Origin: Deinococcus yavapaiensis KR-236 | GTDB taxonomy: Bacteria; Deinococcota; Deinococci; Deinococcales; Deinococcaceae | Reading direction: 5' to 3' | DNA: 64,000 nucleotides | NCBI RefSeq assembly: GCF_003217515.1 | Contig: NZ_QJSX01000012.1 | Location: forward strand, 1 to 64,000 | Shown: positions 43,348 to 53,117 of the stretch, piece by piece | Numbering within the stretch: position 1 is the first letter of the stretch | How the letters are laid out: each line of letters opens with the position of its first letter | The notes under the pieces: generated by a model | What the model was told of the DNA's origin: nothing | What the model saw: the letters and a program-made list of their open reading frames with translations, nothing else | Databases searched by the model: none | Translations under genes and position numbers: made by a program

Positions 43348-45687
43348 TCAGCCGTCGAGCCAGCCGAGTTCGATCGCTCGGCGCGCGACCATCACGCGCG
43401 TCGTGACGCCGAGCTTCGAGAAGATCGCGCGCAAGTGCGCGTTCACGGTCGGCACGCTGACGCCGAGTTCCCGAGCGATCTCGGCGTTCGACAAGCCTTC
43501 GGCGACGAGACGCGCGACGTCACGCTCACGCGACGTCAAGTCCGTCAGCACGTGACGCCCCTGCGCCTCGCTCGCCGCTCGAGGTTCCTGAGGCTCTTCC
43601 CAGGCGCGCAAAGTCGCTTCCGCCTGCTGAAAGCGACTCGGCGACACGCGGTCTCGGTAGGCGGCCAAGGCTTCTTTGAGCAAGTCACGCGCGCTTCGCT
43701 CTTGGCCGCGTCGATGCGCGACGTTCGCTTGCCCTTCGAGCAGGGCGCCGACGAGCGAGAGGACGCCCGCTTGCCGCGCGAACCGTAACCCCTCGGCGAA
43801 CTGCTCGCTCGCCGCGTCGAGGTCGCCGCGCGTGAGATGCCAGACGCCGAGTTCGTTGCTCACCTGAGCGACGAGCAAGGGAGAAGCGGTGTTCGACGCG
43901 AGCGTGAAGGCCTCTCGCAGCCACGCGCTCGCCTGCTCGAAGTGGCCGAGGCGCGTGGCGACGCGGCCGTTCGCGCACAAAGCGTCGACGAGCAAGGCGC
44001 CGTCATGATGCAGGGTCCGCGCGCGTTCGAGCACGTCCTCGTACAGGCGCGCCGCCTCGGCGACGCGCGCTTGGTGTTCGAGGGTGTGGCCGAGGGCGTG
44101 CCGCGACGTCGTGACGCCGAGCGCGTCGCCGAGGGCGACGTACAAGTCGAGGGCTTCGTGGGCGCGCGCCTCGGCGAGGTCGTCGCGGCCTGAGCGGCCC
44201 TCGACGTACGCGAGCAACATCAGCGTGTGCGCTTCGGTCGTGTGGTCCGCGACTTGGCGCGCGAAGACGAGGGCTCGCTCGTGGTCTCGCCGCGCGGCGC
44301 TCAAGTCACCGCGCAGCAACGCGAAGTTGCCGGAGACGTTGTGCAGGTGGGCGCGCGTACGGGCGTCCATGTCGTCGGCGCGTGACAGCAGCAATTCCAC
44401 CCAAACGCGTCCCTCCCCGATCGACGCGCCGTGCATATTCCAGTATTGGTAGAGGCCGCGTTCGAAGCGCACGGCGAGGTCGATTCGGTTCGAATCGACC
44501 GCCCACGAAAGCGCTTCGCGCAAGTCGTCGTACCGCGCCCGGACCCAGCGCACGTACGTGTCGCGGTCCGCGCGTGGATCGCCCGCCGCGAACGCCGCCT
44601 CCAAGCCGGACAGGAAGAAGCGCGCGTGCGTTTCGCGCGTCGCCTCGGCGAGACCCGAGACGTCCAAGCGTTCGAGCGCGTATTCGCGCACGGCCTCCAG
44701 CAGCGAGAAGCGAGGCTCGCCCGCCTCGGACAGCGCCCAGCCCTGCTCGACGAGCGCCGAGAGGGCGTCGAGAGCGTCCGAGCCGAACAAAGCGCGGACG
44801 TCGGAAGCGGTGAAGCTGCCTTCGAGGACCCCGAGACGCGCGAGCAGCGCTGCTTCCTTCTCGCCGAGCAGGGCGTGACTCCAGTCCATCGTCGCGCGCA
44901 GCGTGCGTTGCCGCTCGGGCAAGTCGCGCGGACCTCGCGTGAGGAGTCGCAACGGTTCGTCGAGCGCCTCGACGAGGGCGGAAAGCGACAGCACGCGAAC
45001 GCGCGCGGCGGCCAGTTCGATGCCGAGCGGCCACCCGCCGACGCGCGTCACGACGTCCGCCGCGCGCCGAATCTCGTCGTCCGTCCACTCGAAGTCGGGG
45101 CGAATCGCTTCGACGCGCCGCATGAACAAGCGCACGGACGGCACCTCGGCGAGAGCGTCGGAATGTTCACGCTCACGCCTCGACGGCAACGCGAGCGGGC
45201 CGACGGGAACCTCGTGTTCGCCGCCGAGTTGCAGCGGAGCGCGGCTCGTGACGAGCACCTTGACGCTCGGCGCTTCCACGAGCAGTTCCGCGACGAAGTC
45301 GGCGGCGTCCAGCACCTGCTCGAAATTGTCGAGGACGAGCAGGGCGTGAACGTCACGCAGAGCGTCGAGTACGGCTCGTACCACGTCGCCGCGAATGGTG
45401 AGGCCGAGCGCTTCGGCGAGCACGTGAGGCACGAGGGACGGCTCGCGCACCGTCGCGAGCGGCACGAAGAACGCTCGACGCTCGAAGTGCTCGGCGAGGT
45501 CTTGCGCGAGGCGCGTGGCGAGGGTCGTCTTGCCGACTCCGCCGAACCCCGTCAGGGTGACGAGGGCGACGTCGTCACGCAGCAGCAAGGCGCGGCACGC
45601 GGCGAGCTCTTCGGCTCGCCCCAGCAGTTCGGCGATCGGGAATCGAAGGGGGCGGCGCTGGTCGAAGAGAGAATCGCGCGGCGTCAC
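43348..45687 (-). CDS. NB-ARC ATPase / TPR / LuxR-type regulator
   Basis: A 779-residue STAND-class regulator built like the one at 19752-22163. The ATPase has GFGGVGKTT (Walker A, about residue 52), LLVLDNFEQVL (Walker B) and VLVTSRAPL. A winged helix (TLRATMDWSHALL) and TPR-like repeats follow. The C-terminal LuxR domain reads LTSRERDVARLVAEGLSNAEIARELGVSVPTVNAHLRAIFSKLGV. I use the GTG at 45687 with GAGGGA upstream; the open frame to 45771 is not conserved. It diverges from the large kinase gene. Confidence 0.9.
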   Translation of the reverse strand: MTPRDSLFDQRRPLRFPIAELLGRAEELAACRALLLRDDVALVTLTGFGGVGKTTLATRLAQDLAEHFERRAFFVPLATVREPSLVPHVLAEALGLTIRGDVVRAVLDALRDVHALLVLDNFEQVLDAADFVAELLVEAPSVKVLVTSRAPLQLGGEHEVPVGPLALPSRREREHSDALAEVPSVRLFMRRVEAIRPDFEWTDDEIRRAADVVTRVGGWPLGIELAAARVRVLSLSALVEALDEPLRLLTRGPRDLPERQRTLRATMDWSHALLGEKEAALLARLGVLEGSFTASDVRALFGSDALDALSALVEQGWALSEAGEPRFSLLEAVREYALERLDVSGLAEATRETHARFFLSGLEAAFAAGDPRADRDTYVRWVRARYDDLREALSWAVDSNRIDLAVRFERGLYQYWNMHGASIGEGRVWVELLLSRADDMDARTRAHLHNVSGNFALLRGDLSAARRDHERALVFARQVADHTTEAHTLMLLAYVEGRSGRDDLAEARAHEALDLYVALGDALGVTTSRHALGHTLEHQARVAEAARLYEDVLERARTLHHDGALLVDALCANGRVATRLGHFEQASAWLREAFTLASNTASPLLVAQVSNELGVWHLTRGDLDAASEQFAEGLRFARQAGVLSLVGALLEGQANVAHRRGQERSARDLLKEALAAYRDRVSPSRFQQAEATLRAWEEPQEPRAASEAQGRHVLTDLTSRERDVARLVAEGLSNAEIARELGVSVPTVNAHLRAIFSKLGVTTRVMVARRAIELGWLDG

Positions 45688-45883
45688 GATTCCCTCAGTG
45701 TAGGTCAGCGTGCCCGACGTTCGCTCGCACGGGCGTCGATTGCGGAGCGAAGGCGGCGAACGGCGGCTCACGTTTCGCGGTTCGTGCGCCGCGTATGATT
45801 GATTGATTCGCAGACCCGATTCGACGCTTCGTTCGAGTCGCGCGCCCTCTTCGACGTTCTCCCGAACGTCCGACTTTCATTCC

Positions 45884-48800
45884 ATGACTCAATTTCCCTC
45901 GACTTCGTTGATTCTCTCTTCGCACGACTTCGACGCGTTCACCGATCCGTTCGTGTTGCTGGATCGAACGTGGCGCGTCGTGTTCGCCAACGAGGCTGCC
46001 TCGCGCCTGCGTGGCAGTGCTGCGGGCGAGCTCGTCGGCTTGCCGTTCCACACGGCCTTTTCGGTTTCGCCGAACACCGACCTGGACGTGGTGGCGCACC
46101 GAGTGATGACCACCCGCGTGCCCGAGACGTTCGAGACGTACTACGCCACGGTTGACGTGTGGGCGCAGGGCATGGTTTTTCCCTTTCAAGACGGGCTCGG
46201 GGTGCTGTACCAAGACGTCACCGCGAAGAAGCGCGCCGAGGCGCGGCAAGAGACGCTGTACCGCGTGACGTCCGAGCTGAGCCGCGCGATCACGAAGGCG
46301 GACGTCGTGAACGTGATTTTGAGTCAAGCCGTTCCGGCGGCGCGAGCGACGAGCGGCGCCGTCGGCGTGCTCAGCGATGACGCAGAGACGGTGCGCTTGC
46401 TCGGGACGCGCAACTACTCGACGGAGTTGCAAGCGCGCCTCGCGGAGTTTCCGGTCGCGCTCGACATTCCGGGCGCGTTCGTGGTGCGTACCGGCGAGGC
46501 GGTCTTCGGCGACACGCGCGCGTTGGAGGCGCGCTTCTCGGCGTTTCGGTCGATTCGTCCGAGCGGACTGACGAGCATGGCCGTGCTGCCGCTCGAAGCG
46601 TCGAACGCGCACTTCGGCTTCTTGGCGCTCGTGTACGAGGGAGACGAGCGCCAATTCGACGAGGGCGAGCGGCAGTTTCTGTCCGCGCTCGCCGGGCAGT
46701 GCGCGCAAGCCCTCGAGCGCGCTCGGCAGTCGCGGCGAGCGCTCGAAGAGGGGCAGGCGCGGCGAGCGAGCGAGGCGGCGCTCGCCGAGGAACGCGCGTA
46801 CCTGGCCGCGATCTTGGAGCACCTGCCCGTCGGCGTGGTGATCGCCGAGTCGCCGAGCGCCCGCATCACCCTCGGCAACGCCCGCGTGGAGGAGATCTTC
46901 GGGCATCCGGTGCACTTGTCGCAAAGCGTCGACGAGTACCGCGTCTGGAAGGGCTATCACCTCGACGGCCGACCGGTGCAGCCGCACGAGTGGCCGCTGG
47001 CGCGCGTCGCGACGAGCGGCGAGACGACCGTCGGCGAGGAGTTGGTGTACGTGCGGCCCGATGGAACGACGCGGGTGATCGACGTGACGAGCGCTCCCGT
47101 GAAGGACGAGGCGGGCACGCCCATCGCGGCGGTCGTGGTGATCGACGACGTCACCGAGCGCAAGGCGGCCGAGCGGGCGGTGCGCGACCTCAACGCGAAC
47201 CTCGAAGCGCTCGTGGAAGCCCGCACGGCGGAACTCGCCGAGCGCACGCGGTCTCTCGAGGCGTTCGTGGACTTCGCGGAGGCGGCGGGCACGGCGAGCG
47301 ACGTGCGGACCCTCGCGCGGCAGGCGCTGGGCGTGTTCCGCACGTTCTTCAACGAGTGCAGCGCCGCGTACTACGAGCGAGACGGGCAGATGTGGCGAGC
47401 GCAAGTGTGGACGCAGGACATCGCGCCGGAAGTCGTGGCGAGCATCACGGGCGGCATTCCCGTGGACGCGCCCGCCTTCTGGCAGGCGTCGTCGTCGAAG
47501 CAGCCGGTGTTCGTGGACGGGTGGGATCCCGAGCGCGAGCAGGTCGCGGCGACCGAAGCGTACGGCACGGTCGCGCTGTACCCCCTCACGGTGGGAGGCG
47601 AGGTGCGCGCGATGCTCGCCGTGGGGCTCAAGGACGCTCGGCAGTGGCGCGAGCGTGACAAGGCGGTCGTGCGAGCGGCGGGCCGCAGCCTCAACCTCGC
47701 CGTGGAACGCGCCGACGCCGCGGCGCGCCTCGAAGCTCAGCGCGCCGCCTTGGAAAACCGGACGCGGGTGCTCGAAGCGTTCGGCGAGCTCACCCGCGAC
47801 CTCACGGTGAACGCCGATCCCGTCGCGCTCATTCGGCGCGCGCAGGAAATCGTGCTGTCGCTGCTGCCCGAAGGGTTCGCGCCGTACTACGTGCGTGACG
47901 GGCAGGTGTGGCGCCTGGTCGTGCAAGTCGGAGAGCGCCGCAATCCCGAGATGCAGCGCATCGTGAACGCCGGCTTGCCGTTCGAGTCGCAGTCGCTGCG
48001 CCGACCGTACGAGACGGGCGAGCCGTACTATCAAGACGCCTACAACTACCAAGAGGACCACTTCCGAATCGATTGGGCGCAGATCGGCGCGGTGGCGAGC
48101 TTGCCCGTGCGTGTGGCGGGCCAAGTGCACGGCGTCTTCGCGGTCGCCTTGTTCGGGCAGCGCGGCTGGACGGACGCTGACCGCGCCTTGATGGAGACGG
48201 TGGCGCGCAGCCTCGGCTTGGCGCTCGAAGCGGCGCTCAGCACGTCGACGCTGCAGCAACGCACCTTGGAGTTGGAGCGCAGCAACAAGGAGTTGGAGCG
48301 CTTCGCGTACATCGCCTCGCACGACTTGCAAGAACCGTTGCGCACCGTGGCGAGTTACACCGACCTGCTCGCGCTGCGCTACGGAGGGCAACTCGACGCG
48401 CGGGCCGAGAAATACCTCACCTACATCAAGCAGGGGTCGTTGCGCATGCGCAGCCTCATCCAGGACTTGCTGAGCTACTCGCGCCTTTCCACGAACGACG
48501 CGCCGACCTCGACGAACGCGAACGTGGCCTTGGAGGACGCCCGCGACTTGCTGAGCGGCTTGCTGAGCGCGTCGGGCGCGCGCCTCTCGAGCCAAGCTCT
48601 GCCGTCCGTCCGCGTGGGGCGCGCCCGCCTCACCCAACTGTTCCAGAACTTGATCGGAAACGCCGTGAAGTTCCGCCGTGACGGCGTCACGCCGACCGTG
48701 CACGTCGGGGTGGCACGAGAAGTCGTGGCGCGCGAGGAACCTTGGTGGCACTTCACGGTGTCCGACAACGGAATCGGCATCGAGACGCCGTACCTCGAGC

Positions 48801-48979
48801 GCATCTTCGACGTGTTTCAACGTCTTCATACCCGCGAAGCGTACGAAGGCAACGGCATCGGGCTGTCGATTTGCCAGAAGATCGTGGAGCAGGCGGGCGG
48901 GCGCTTGTGGGTGGAGTCGGTGCCGGGCGAAGGCAGCACGTTCCACTTCACGCTGCCCGGCGTGGAGGACGGCGCGTGA
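45884..48979 (+). CDS. Large soluble PAS/GAF histidine kinase
   Basis: A 1031-residue kinase with no membrane segment. In order: PAS (DPFVLLDRTWRVVFANEAASRL), GAF (about 115-270), PAS (ILEHLPVGVVIAESPSARITLGNARV), two more GAF domains (about 450-610 and 640-800), HisKA with ASHDLQEPLRTVASYTDLL, and ATPase (NLIGNAVKF, DNGIGIE, GNGIGLSI). The build resembles bacteriophytochrome-type kinases, but I see no chromophore cysteine. The ATG at 45884 begins just before the first PAS domain; a TTG at 45803 is possible. It overlaps its response regulator gene in a GTGA junction. Confidence 0.92.
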   Translation: MTQFPSTSLILSSHDFDAFTDPFVLLDRTWRVVFANEAASRLRGSAAGELVGLPFHTAFSVSPNTDLDVVAHRVMTTRVPETFETYYATVDVWAQGMVFPFQDGLGVLYQDVTAKKRAEARQETLYRVTSELSRAITKADVVNVILSQAVPAARATSGAVGVLSDDAETVRLLGTRNYSTELQARLAEFPVALDIPGAFVVRTGEAVFGDTRALEARFSAFRSIRPSGLTSMAVLPLEASNAHFGFLALVYEGDERQFDEGERQFLSALAGQCAQALERARQSRRALEEGQARRASEAALAEERAYLAAILEHLPVGVVIAESPSARITLGNARVEEIFGHPVHLSQSVDEYRVWKGYHLDGRPVQPHEWPLARVATSGETTVGEELVYVRPDGTTRVIDVTSAPVKDEAGTPIAAVVVIDDVTERKAAERAVRDLNANLEALVEARTAELAERTRSLEAFVDFAEAAGTASDVRTLARQALGVFRTFFNECSAAYYERDGQMWRAQVWTQDIAPEVVASITGGIPVDAPAFWQASSSKQPVFVDGWDPEREQVAATEAYGTVALYPLTVGGEVRAMLAVGLKDARQWRERDKAVVRAAGRSLNLAVERADAAARLEAQRAALENRTRVLEAFGELTRDLTVNADPVALIRRAQEIVLSLLPEGFAPYYVRDGQVWRLVVQVGERRNPEMQRIVNAGLPFESQSLRRPYETGEPYYQDAYNYQEDHFRIDWAQIGAVASLPVRVAGQVHGVFAVALFGQRGWTDADRALMETVARSLGLALEAALSTSTLQQRTLELERSNKELERFAYIASHDLQEPLRTVASYTDLLALRYGGQLDARAEKYLTYIKQGSLRMRSLIQDLLSYSRLSTNDAPTSTNANVALEDARDLLSGLLSASGARLSSQALPSVRVGRARLTQLFQNLIGNAVKFRRDGVTPTVHVGVAREVVAREEPWWHFTVSDNGIGIETPYLERIFDVFQRLHTREAYEGNGIGLSICQKIVEQAGGRLWVESVPGEGSTFHFTLPGVEDGA

Positions 48980-49407
48980 ACGGCGAGACGGAGGCGGCGC
49001 TCGGCTCGCCCGTGGTGCTCGTCGTGGACGACAACGCCGCCGACGTGGACTTGACGCATGAAGCGCTCGCGGACGCGCGCCCGGACGTCGAGATGCACGA
49101 GGCGGCGACGGGATCGGACGCGCTCGCGTTTTTGCGAGGGCCGGACGGAGCGCGCGTTCGCCTCGTGTTGCTGGACCTCAACTTGCCGCGCGTGCACGGC
49201 TTCGACGTGCTGAGCGCGCTGCGCGCCCTGCCCGAGCTTCGCGCCCTGCCGGTGGTGGTGATGACGACTTCGGACGCGGACGACGACGCGCGGCGAGCGG
49301 CCGCGCTCGCCGCGAACGCTTTCTTGCGCAAACCGATCGGGTTCGTGGAGTACTCGGCGATGGTGCGCGCCTTGTTGGCACGCTGGTTGCCTCTGGTGGA
49401 ATCGTAG
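48976..49407 (+). CDS. Single-domain response regulator (Rcp1-like)
   Basis: A 143-residue receiver domain with no output domain: VVLVVDDNAADVDLTHEAL, the phospho-acceptor in LVLLDLNLPRVHGFDVLSAL and the lysine in FLRKPIGF. This type (Rcp1-like) accepts phosphate from phytochrome-type kinases. The GTG at 48976 overlaps the kinase stop, so the pair is translationally coupled and very likely works together. Confidence 0.92.
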   Translation: MNGETEAALGSPVVLVVDDNAADVDLTHEALADARPDVEMHEAATGSDALAFLRGPDGARVRLVLLDLNLPRVHGFDVLSALRALPELRALPVVVMTTSDADDDARRAAALAANAFLRKPIGFVEYSAMVRALLARWLPLVES

Positions 49408-49419
49408 CGGCGAGCGACG

Positions 49420-49451
49420 AAAAACGAGGAGCGCGCCGCGGCGCGCCCCTC
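49420..49451 (-). terminator. Terminator of the YhgE-type gene
   Basis: On the minus strand a GC-rich 12-bp stem (49426-49437 with 49440-49451, one mismatch) is followed by GTTTTT. It ends the gene that stops at 49466. Confidence 0.75.
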
Positions 49452-49465
49452 CCAGTGAGGTGAAG

Positions 49466-52315
49466 TCAGGCGGCTCCTTCGTGATGAGCGGGTTGGGACG
49501 CCATGGGAGCCGAGATCAGCGGCTTGAAGTCCTCGTCGTCCACGAACTCCCAGCGGCGTTTGCCCGCGAGGCCGAGCAGCACGCCCAGCACGGCGAACAG
49601 CGACAGCCTGACCATGAACACGCCGTACTGCCCTTCGAAGGCGCCCGTGATGGCGTGCCGGAAGGCGTTCACGGTGTAGGTGACGGGCGTGTACGCGTGA
49701 ATGTCTCGGAAGAGGGCGGGCGCGACTTCCACGGGGAAGCTGCCGCCCGACGCGGCGAGTTGCAAGATCAGCAAGATGACCGCGAAGAGGCGTCCCGCCG
49801 CGCCGAACAGGAAGATCAGCGCGAGCACCGCCGAGAGGAAGGTGAGGCTCGACGTGACAGCGGTGAGGGTGACTTGCAGCGGGTCGAGGTAGTTCACGCC
49901 GAGCAGGTGCACGCCCCACACGACGAGCAAGGCTTGCGCGACGACGAGCAGGGCGGGCGCGGCGGCTTTGCTCAGCATCCGCGCGAATTGCCGCGTGGAC
50001 CGACTGCTCTCGGGCAACTGCTGATACGGAAAGATGAAGGCGGTGAGGGTCACGCCGATCCACAAGGCCATCGCCATGAAGTACGGCGCGTAGCCCGTGC
50101 CGTTGTTCTTCACGGGCGCGAACGCTTCGACGACGGGTTCGACGCTCGCGGAGAGACCCGCCGGGTCACCGTCGAGCTTCTCGACGCTCGCCGGGATCTC
50201 GTCGTGGAGACGCGCGAGCCCGTCGGCGAGTTGCTTCGCGCCGTCGTCGGCCTTGGCGGTGCCGTCGCGCAGTCGGTCGGCGCCCGCCGTGAGGCGCCGC
50301 AGACCGCTCGTGAGGTCGCCGCTCTTGTCGGCGAGCGTGGCGGCGCCGTCGTCGAGACGCTTCAGGTCGCCGGAGGCGGGAAGTTGCCGCGTGATGTCAC
50401 GCAAGGCGTTTTTGATTTCGGCGTTGCCCGTCACGACGCGGTCGACGCCCGCGCGAAGATCGCTGGCGCCGCGAGCGAGGTCGCGAGCCCCCGTGGCGGC
50501 CCGCGCGGTGTTCGCCGCGAGGGTGTTCGCGCCCGTCGAGACTTGCCGAGCGCCGTCGGCGAGCCGCGCCGCGCCCGCCGCGAGCTTCGAAGCGCCCGTC
50601 ACGGCGGCCTCGCTGCCCGACCGAGCTTCGGCGAGCTTGTCGGCGAGGGTGGCCGCGCCGCTTTGCAAGGTGGCCGTGCCGCTCGCGAGTTCGGACGCGC
50701 CGCCCGCGAGTTGGCGAGCGCCTTGAACAGCCGTCGTCGCGCCCGTGCGCGCTTCGTCGAGCTTTCCGGCGAGGACGGTCGCGCCTTCTTGCAGGCGGGC
50801 CGTGCCTTCGGCGAGTGGCCGTGCGCCGCCCGCGAGCTTCGAGGCGCCCGTCGTCGCCTCGGTCGCGCCTCGAGTGAGGGCGGGCAGGGCTTCGGCGAGG
50901 CCGCCCGCTCCTTGCCGCACCTGTTTCGCGCCCGCGGCGATGCTGGCGGCGCCTTCCTTGAGCGGCGCGGGCAGCAGGGACTGGGATTGCACGGCGGTCT
51001 GCAACTGGCTCGTCGCGGTGGCGAGGTCGGTGGCGCCTGCGCTCACGGCGGCGGCCCCATCGCTCGCCGCTTGCAAGCCGCCTGTGAGTTGTGGCAGCTT
51101 CGCGGCGAGGTCGGCGCTACCCGCCTGCATGCGCGTGGTGCCCACGCTGGCGTTCTTCGCGCCGTCCGCGAGGCTCGACGCTCCTGTCGAGAGTTTCCCG
51201 AGGCCGCTTTGCAGCGTCGGAAGTTGCCGGGCGAGCCGTTCGGCGCCCGTCGCGAGTTTCGAGGCACCGTCGTTCGTGCGCGCCGCGCCGCTCGCAAGGT
51301 CGGCGGCGCCGCTGGCGAGCTTGCCGAGGCCGCTTTGCAAGCTCGGAAGTTGGTCGGCGAGCTGAGCGCTTCCCGTTTGCAGTCGCGCCGCGCCCGTCTG
51401 GATCCCGCGAGCGGCGCCGCCGAGCTTCGAAGCTCCGCTCGACAGCTCTCCGAGGCCCGAGGACAGGTCGTTCGCGCCGCTTTGCAGACGGGCGGCGCCT
51501 TCTTGGAGGGGAGCGAGGCGTTCGGCGCTCGGAGCGGCGGCTTCGAGTTGCCGCAGGCCGGTCGCGAGCTTCGCGCTGCCGCTCGTGAGGCGGTTGACCC
51601 CGCTCGCGAGGTCGGTCGCGCCGCTCGTGAGGTCGGCGCTGCCGTCGGCGGCTTCTCGTGCGCCGCTCGTGAGGTCGGCGGCGCCGCTTCGCAAGTCGCC
51701 GGTGCCGCGATGTAGCGCCTCGGCGCCGTCGCGCAGGCGCGCGGTCGCCGAGCGAAGGTCGGCGAAGCCGGTTCGAACGTCGCGCAAGGACTTTTGCACG
51801 GCGTCCCAGCGGTGCTCGCCGAGCTCTCGGTTGAGCTGGTCGGCGAGGGTGGTGGCGAAGCTGTTCGCGACGCGGCTCGCGAAGTAGCTGGTGCCTTCGG
51901 CGACGTAGAAGTCGAGCTTGCCGTGTCGGCCGGAGTCGCCCGCGAGGGCGTCCTTGGAGAAGCTCTTGGGAAGCGTGAGGGCGAAGTACGCGTCGCCCTT
52001 GCGCACGGCTTCTCGCGCGGCGGCCTCGCTGAAGTAGGTTTTGAAGGCGAAGTTGGCGTCCTTCGTGAGTTCACGGACGGTGTCGCGGCCGAGGTGGTAG
52101 GTTTCGCCGCGCGAGGTGGCACCTTCGTCGAGGTTGACGAGGGCGACGGGCAGATGCCGAAGATTGCCGTACGGATCGAGGGTGCTGCCGAGGTTGATGG
52201 CGGCGTACAGCAAGGGAACGGCGGCGATGGCGGCGGCGGAGATCCACATCATGGGGTGGCGCCACAAGCTGCGCTCGGCGGGTGTGAGGATCGAGAGGTC
52301 GCGTTTGAGGCTCAT
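49466..52315 (-). CDS. YhgE/Pip family giant membrane protein
   Basis: A 949-residue membrane protein. One helix lies near residues 22-42 and about five near the C-terminus (YFMAMALWIGVTLTAFIF..., ALIFLFGAAGRLFAVILLILQL). Between them is some 550 residues of heptad-like repeats with GA-x2-L and G-x2-L spacing (LASGAADLASGA, LADGAKQL), probably a long helical rod outside the cell. YhgE/Pip proteins resemble ABC-2 permeases and include phage-infection and type VII-secretion-linked members. A TTGACA-17-AATACT promoter precedes it. It diverges from a TetR gene. Confidence 0.9.
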   Translation of the reverse strand: MSLKRDLSILTPAERSLWRHPMMWISAAAIAAVPLLYAAINLGSTLDPYGNLRHLPVALVNLDEGATSRGETYHLGRDTVRELTKDANFAFKTYFSEAAAREAVRKGDAYFALTLPKSFSKDALAGDSGRHGKLDFYVAEGTSYFASRVANSFATTLADQLNRELGEHRWDAVQKSLRDVRTGFADLRSATARLRDGAEALHRGTGDLRSGAADLTSGAREAADGSADLTSGATDLASGVNRLTSGSAKLATGLRQLEAAAPSAERLAPLQEGAARLQSGANDLSSGLGELSSGASKLGGAARGIQTGAARLQTGSAQLADQLPSLQSGLGKLASGAADLASGAARTNDGASKLATGAERLARQLPTLQSGLGKLSTGASSLADGAKNASVGTTRMQAGSADLAAKLPQLTGGLQAASDGAAAVSAGATDLATATSQLQTAVQSQSLLPAPLKEGAASIAAGAKQVRQGAGGLAEALPALTRGATEATTGASKLAGGARPLAEGTARLQEGATVLAGKLDEARTGATTAVQGARQLAGGASELASGTATLQSGAATLADKLAEARSGSEAAVTGASKLAAGAARLADGARQVSTGANTLAANTARAATGARDLARGASDLRAGVDRVVTGNAEIKNALRDITRQLPASGDLKRLDDGAATLADKSGDLTSGLRRLTAGADRLRDGTAKADDGAKQLADGLARLHDEIPASVEKLDGDPAGLSASVEPVVEAFAPVKNNGTGYAPYFMAMALWIGVTLTAFIFPYQQLPESSRSTRQFARMLSKAAAPALLVVAQALLVVWGVHLLGVNYLDPLQVTLTAVTSSLTFLSAVLALIFLFGAAGRLFAVILLILQLAASGGSFPVEVAPALFRDIHAYTPVTYTVNAFRHAITGAFEGQYGVFMVRLSLFAVLGVLLGLAGKRRWEFVDDEDFKPLISAPMASQPAHHEGAA

Positions 52316-52376
52316 CGGGACTCCTGGGTGGTCGGGAAAAGGAAAAGCGAAGGCCGGAAGTTCCGGCGGACAGCTC

Positions 52377-52405
52377 AGTATTCTCTCTTATTGAAGAACT
52401 GTCAA
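52377..52405 (-). promoter_or_regulatory. Promoter of the YhgE-type gene
   Basis: On the minus strand TTGACA (52400-52405), 17 bases, AATACT (52377-52382). It overlaps the region where the divergent TetR protein would bind; TGACA half-sites occur at 52400-52404 and 52415-52419. Confidence 0.7.
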
Positions 52406-52427
52406 CTGACGATTTGTCATTTCGTGC

Positions 52428-52433
52428 TACAGT
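52428..52433 (+). promoter_or_regulatory. -10 box of the TetR gene, leaderless spacing
   Basis: TACAGT ends six bases before the ATG at 52440, and no ribosome binding site is seen. Confidence 0.5.
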
Positions 52434-52439
52434 GAAGCC

Positions 52440-53021
52440 ATGAGCGCCGCTCCGCCTCGCCGCCGCCTGCAAGCGCAAGATCGCCGCGACCAGATCCTGC
52501 GCACAGCTCGCGACCTCTTCATAGAACGCGGCTTCGAAGGGGTCGGCATGGCCGATCTCGCCGACGCCCTCGGCACGTCCCGCCCCACCATCTACACCTA
52601 CTTCCCGTCCACCATCGCCATCCTCGAAGAGCTCCTTCGGCAGCGTCTCGACGCCCTGCCCGAACGGCTCGCGCGCCACCTGCACACCGAGGAGCCCGTC
52701 TCGTTCGCCGCGCTCTTCGAAGCGATCTTGCAAGAAGAAGACTTGCTGAGGTTGCTCAACAGCGGCGGCGGTCCCCTCTTCCGCAGCCGACGTCAGGAGT
52801 TCCTCGGCGCCCTCGAGGCGCGCCTCGACCTGCGCCACTTGCCGGGCATCAAAGGCGAGACGCTGCGCCGCCATCCCCTGCTGCTGCCGCTGCTGCTCGA
52901 CTTGCTCACGAACGCCGCGTACAACAAGCTCAATCGGCACGACGTCGACCTCGCCGAGCTCACCGCGCTGCTCGACGTCTTCGCGCAAAGCGGCGTGCGC
53001 GCCGTCGCCGAACTTCCCTGA
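52440..53021 (+). CDS. TetR family transcriptional regulator
   Basis: A 193-residue TetR protein. The N-terminal helix-turn-helix (RRDQILRTARDLFIERGFEGVGMADLADALGTSRPTIYTYFPS) is clear; the C-terminal ligand domain is not assignable to a subfamily. It is read divergently from the YhgE-type gene and probably represses it and itself. The message looks leaderless. Confidence 0.92.
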   Translation: MSAAPPRRRLQAQDRRDQILRTARDLFIERGFEGVGMADLADALGTSRPTIYTYFPSTIAILEELLRQRLDALPERLARHLHTEEPVSFAALFEAILQEEDLLRLLNSGGGPLFRSRRQEFLGALEARLDLRHLPGIKGETLRRHPLLLPLLLDLLTNAAYNKLNRHDVDLAELTALLDVFAQSGVRAVAELP

Positions 53022-53117
53022 CGTCCGGAGCCTGTCACGCGTCAATCATGCCGCGTCGTCCAAGATGCCCGAGAGTCGAAGGCAGACTTCCCGCCTCGCC
53101 TCGGAAAGGACGACCGC

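Noticed and set aside
45695..48946. Minus-strand open frame of 1083 codons
   Set aside because: It is antisense to the large histidine kinase; no domain, and the composition is typical of a mirror frame.
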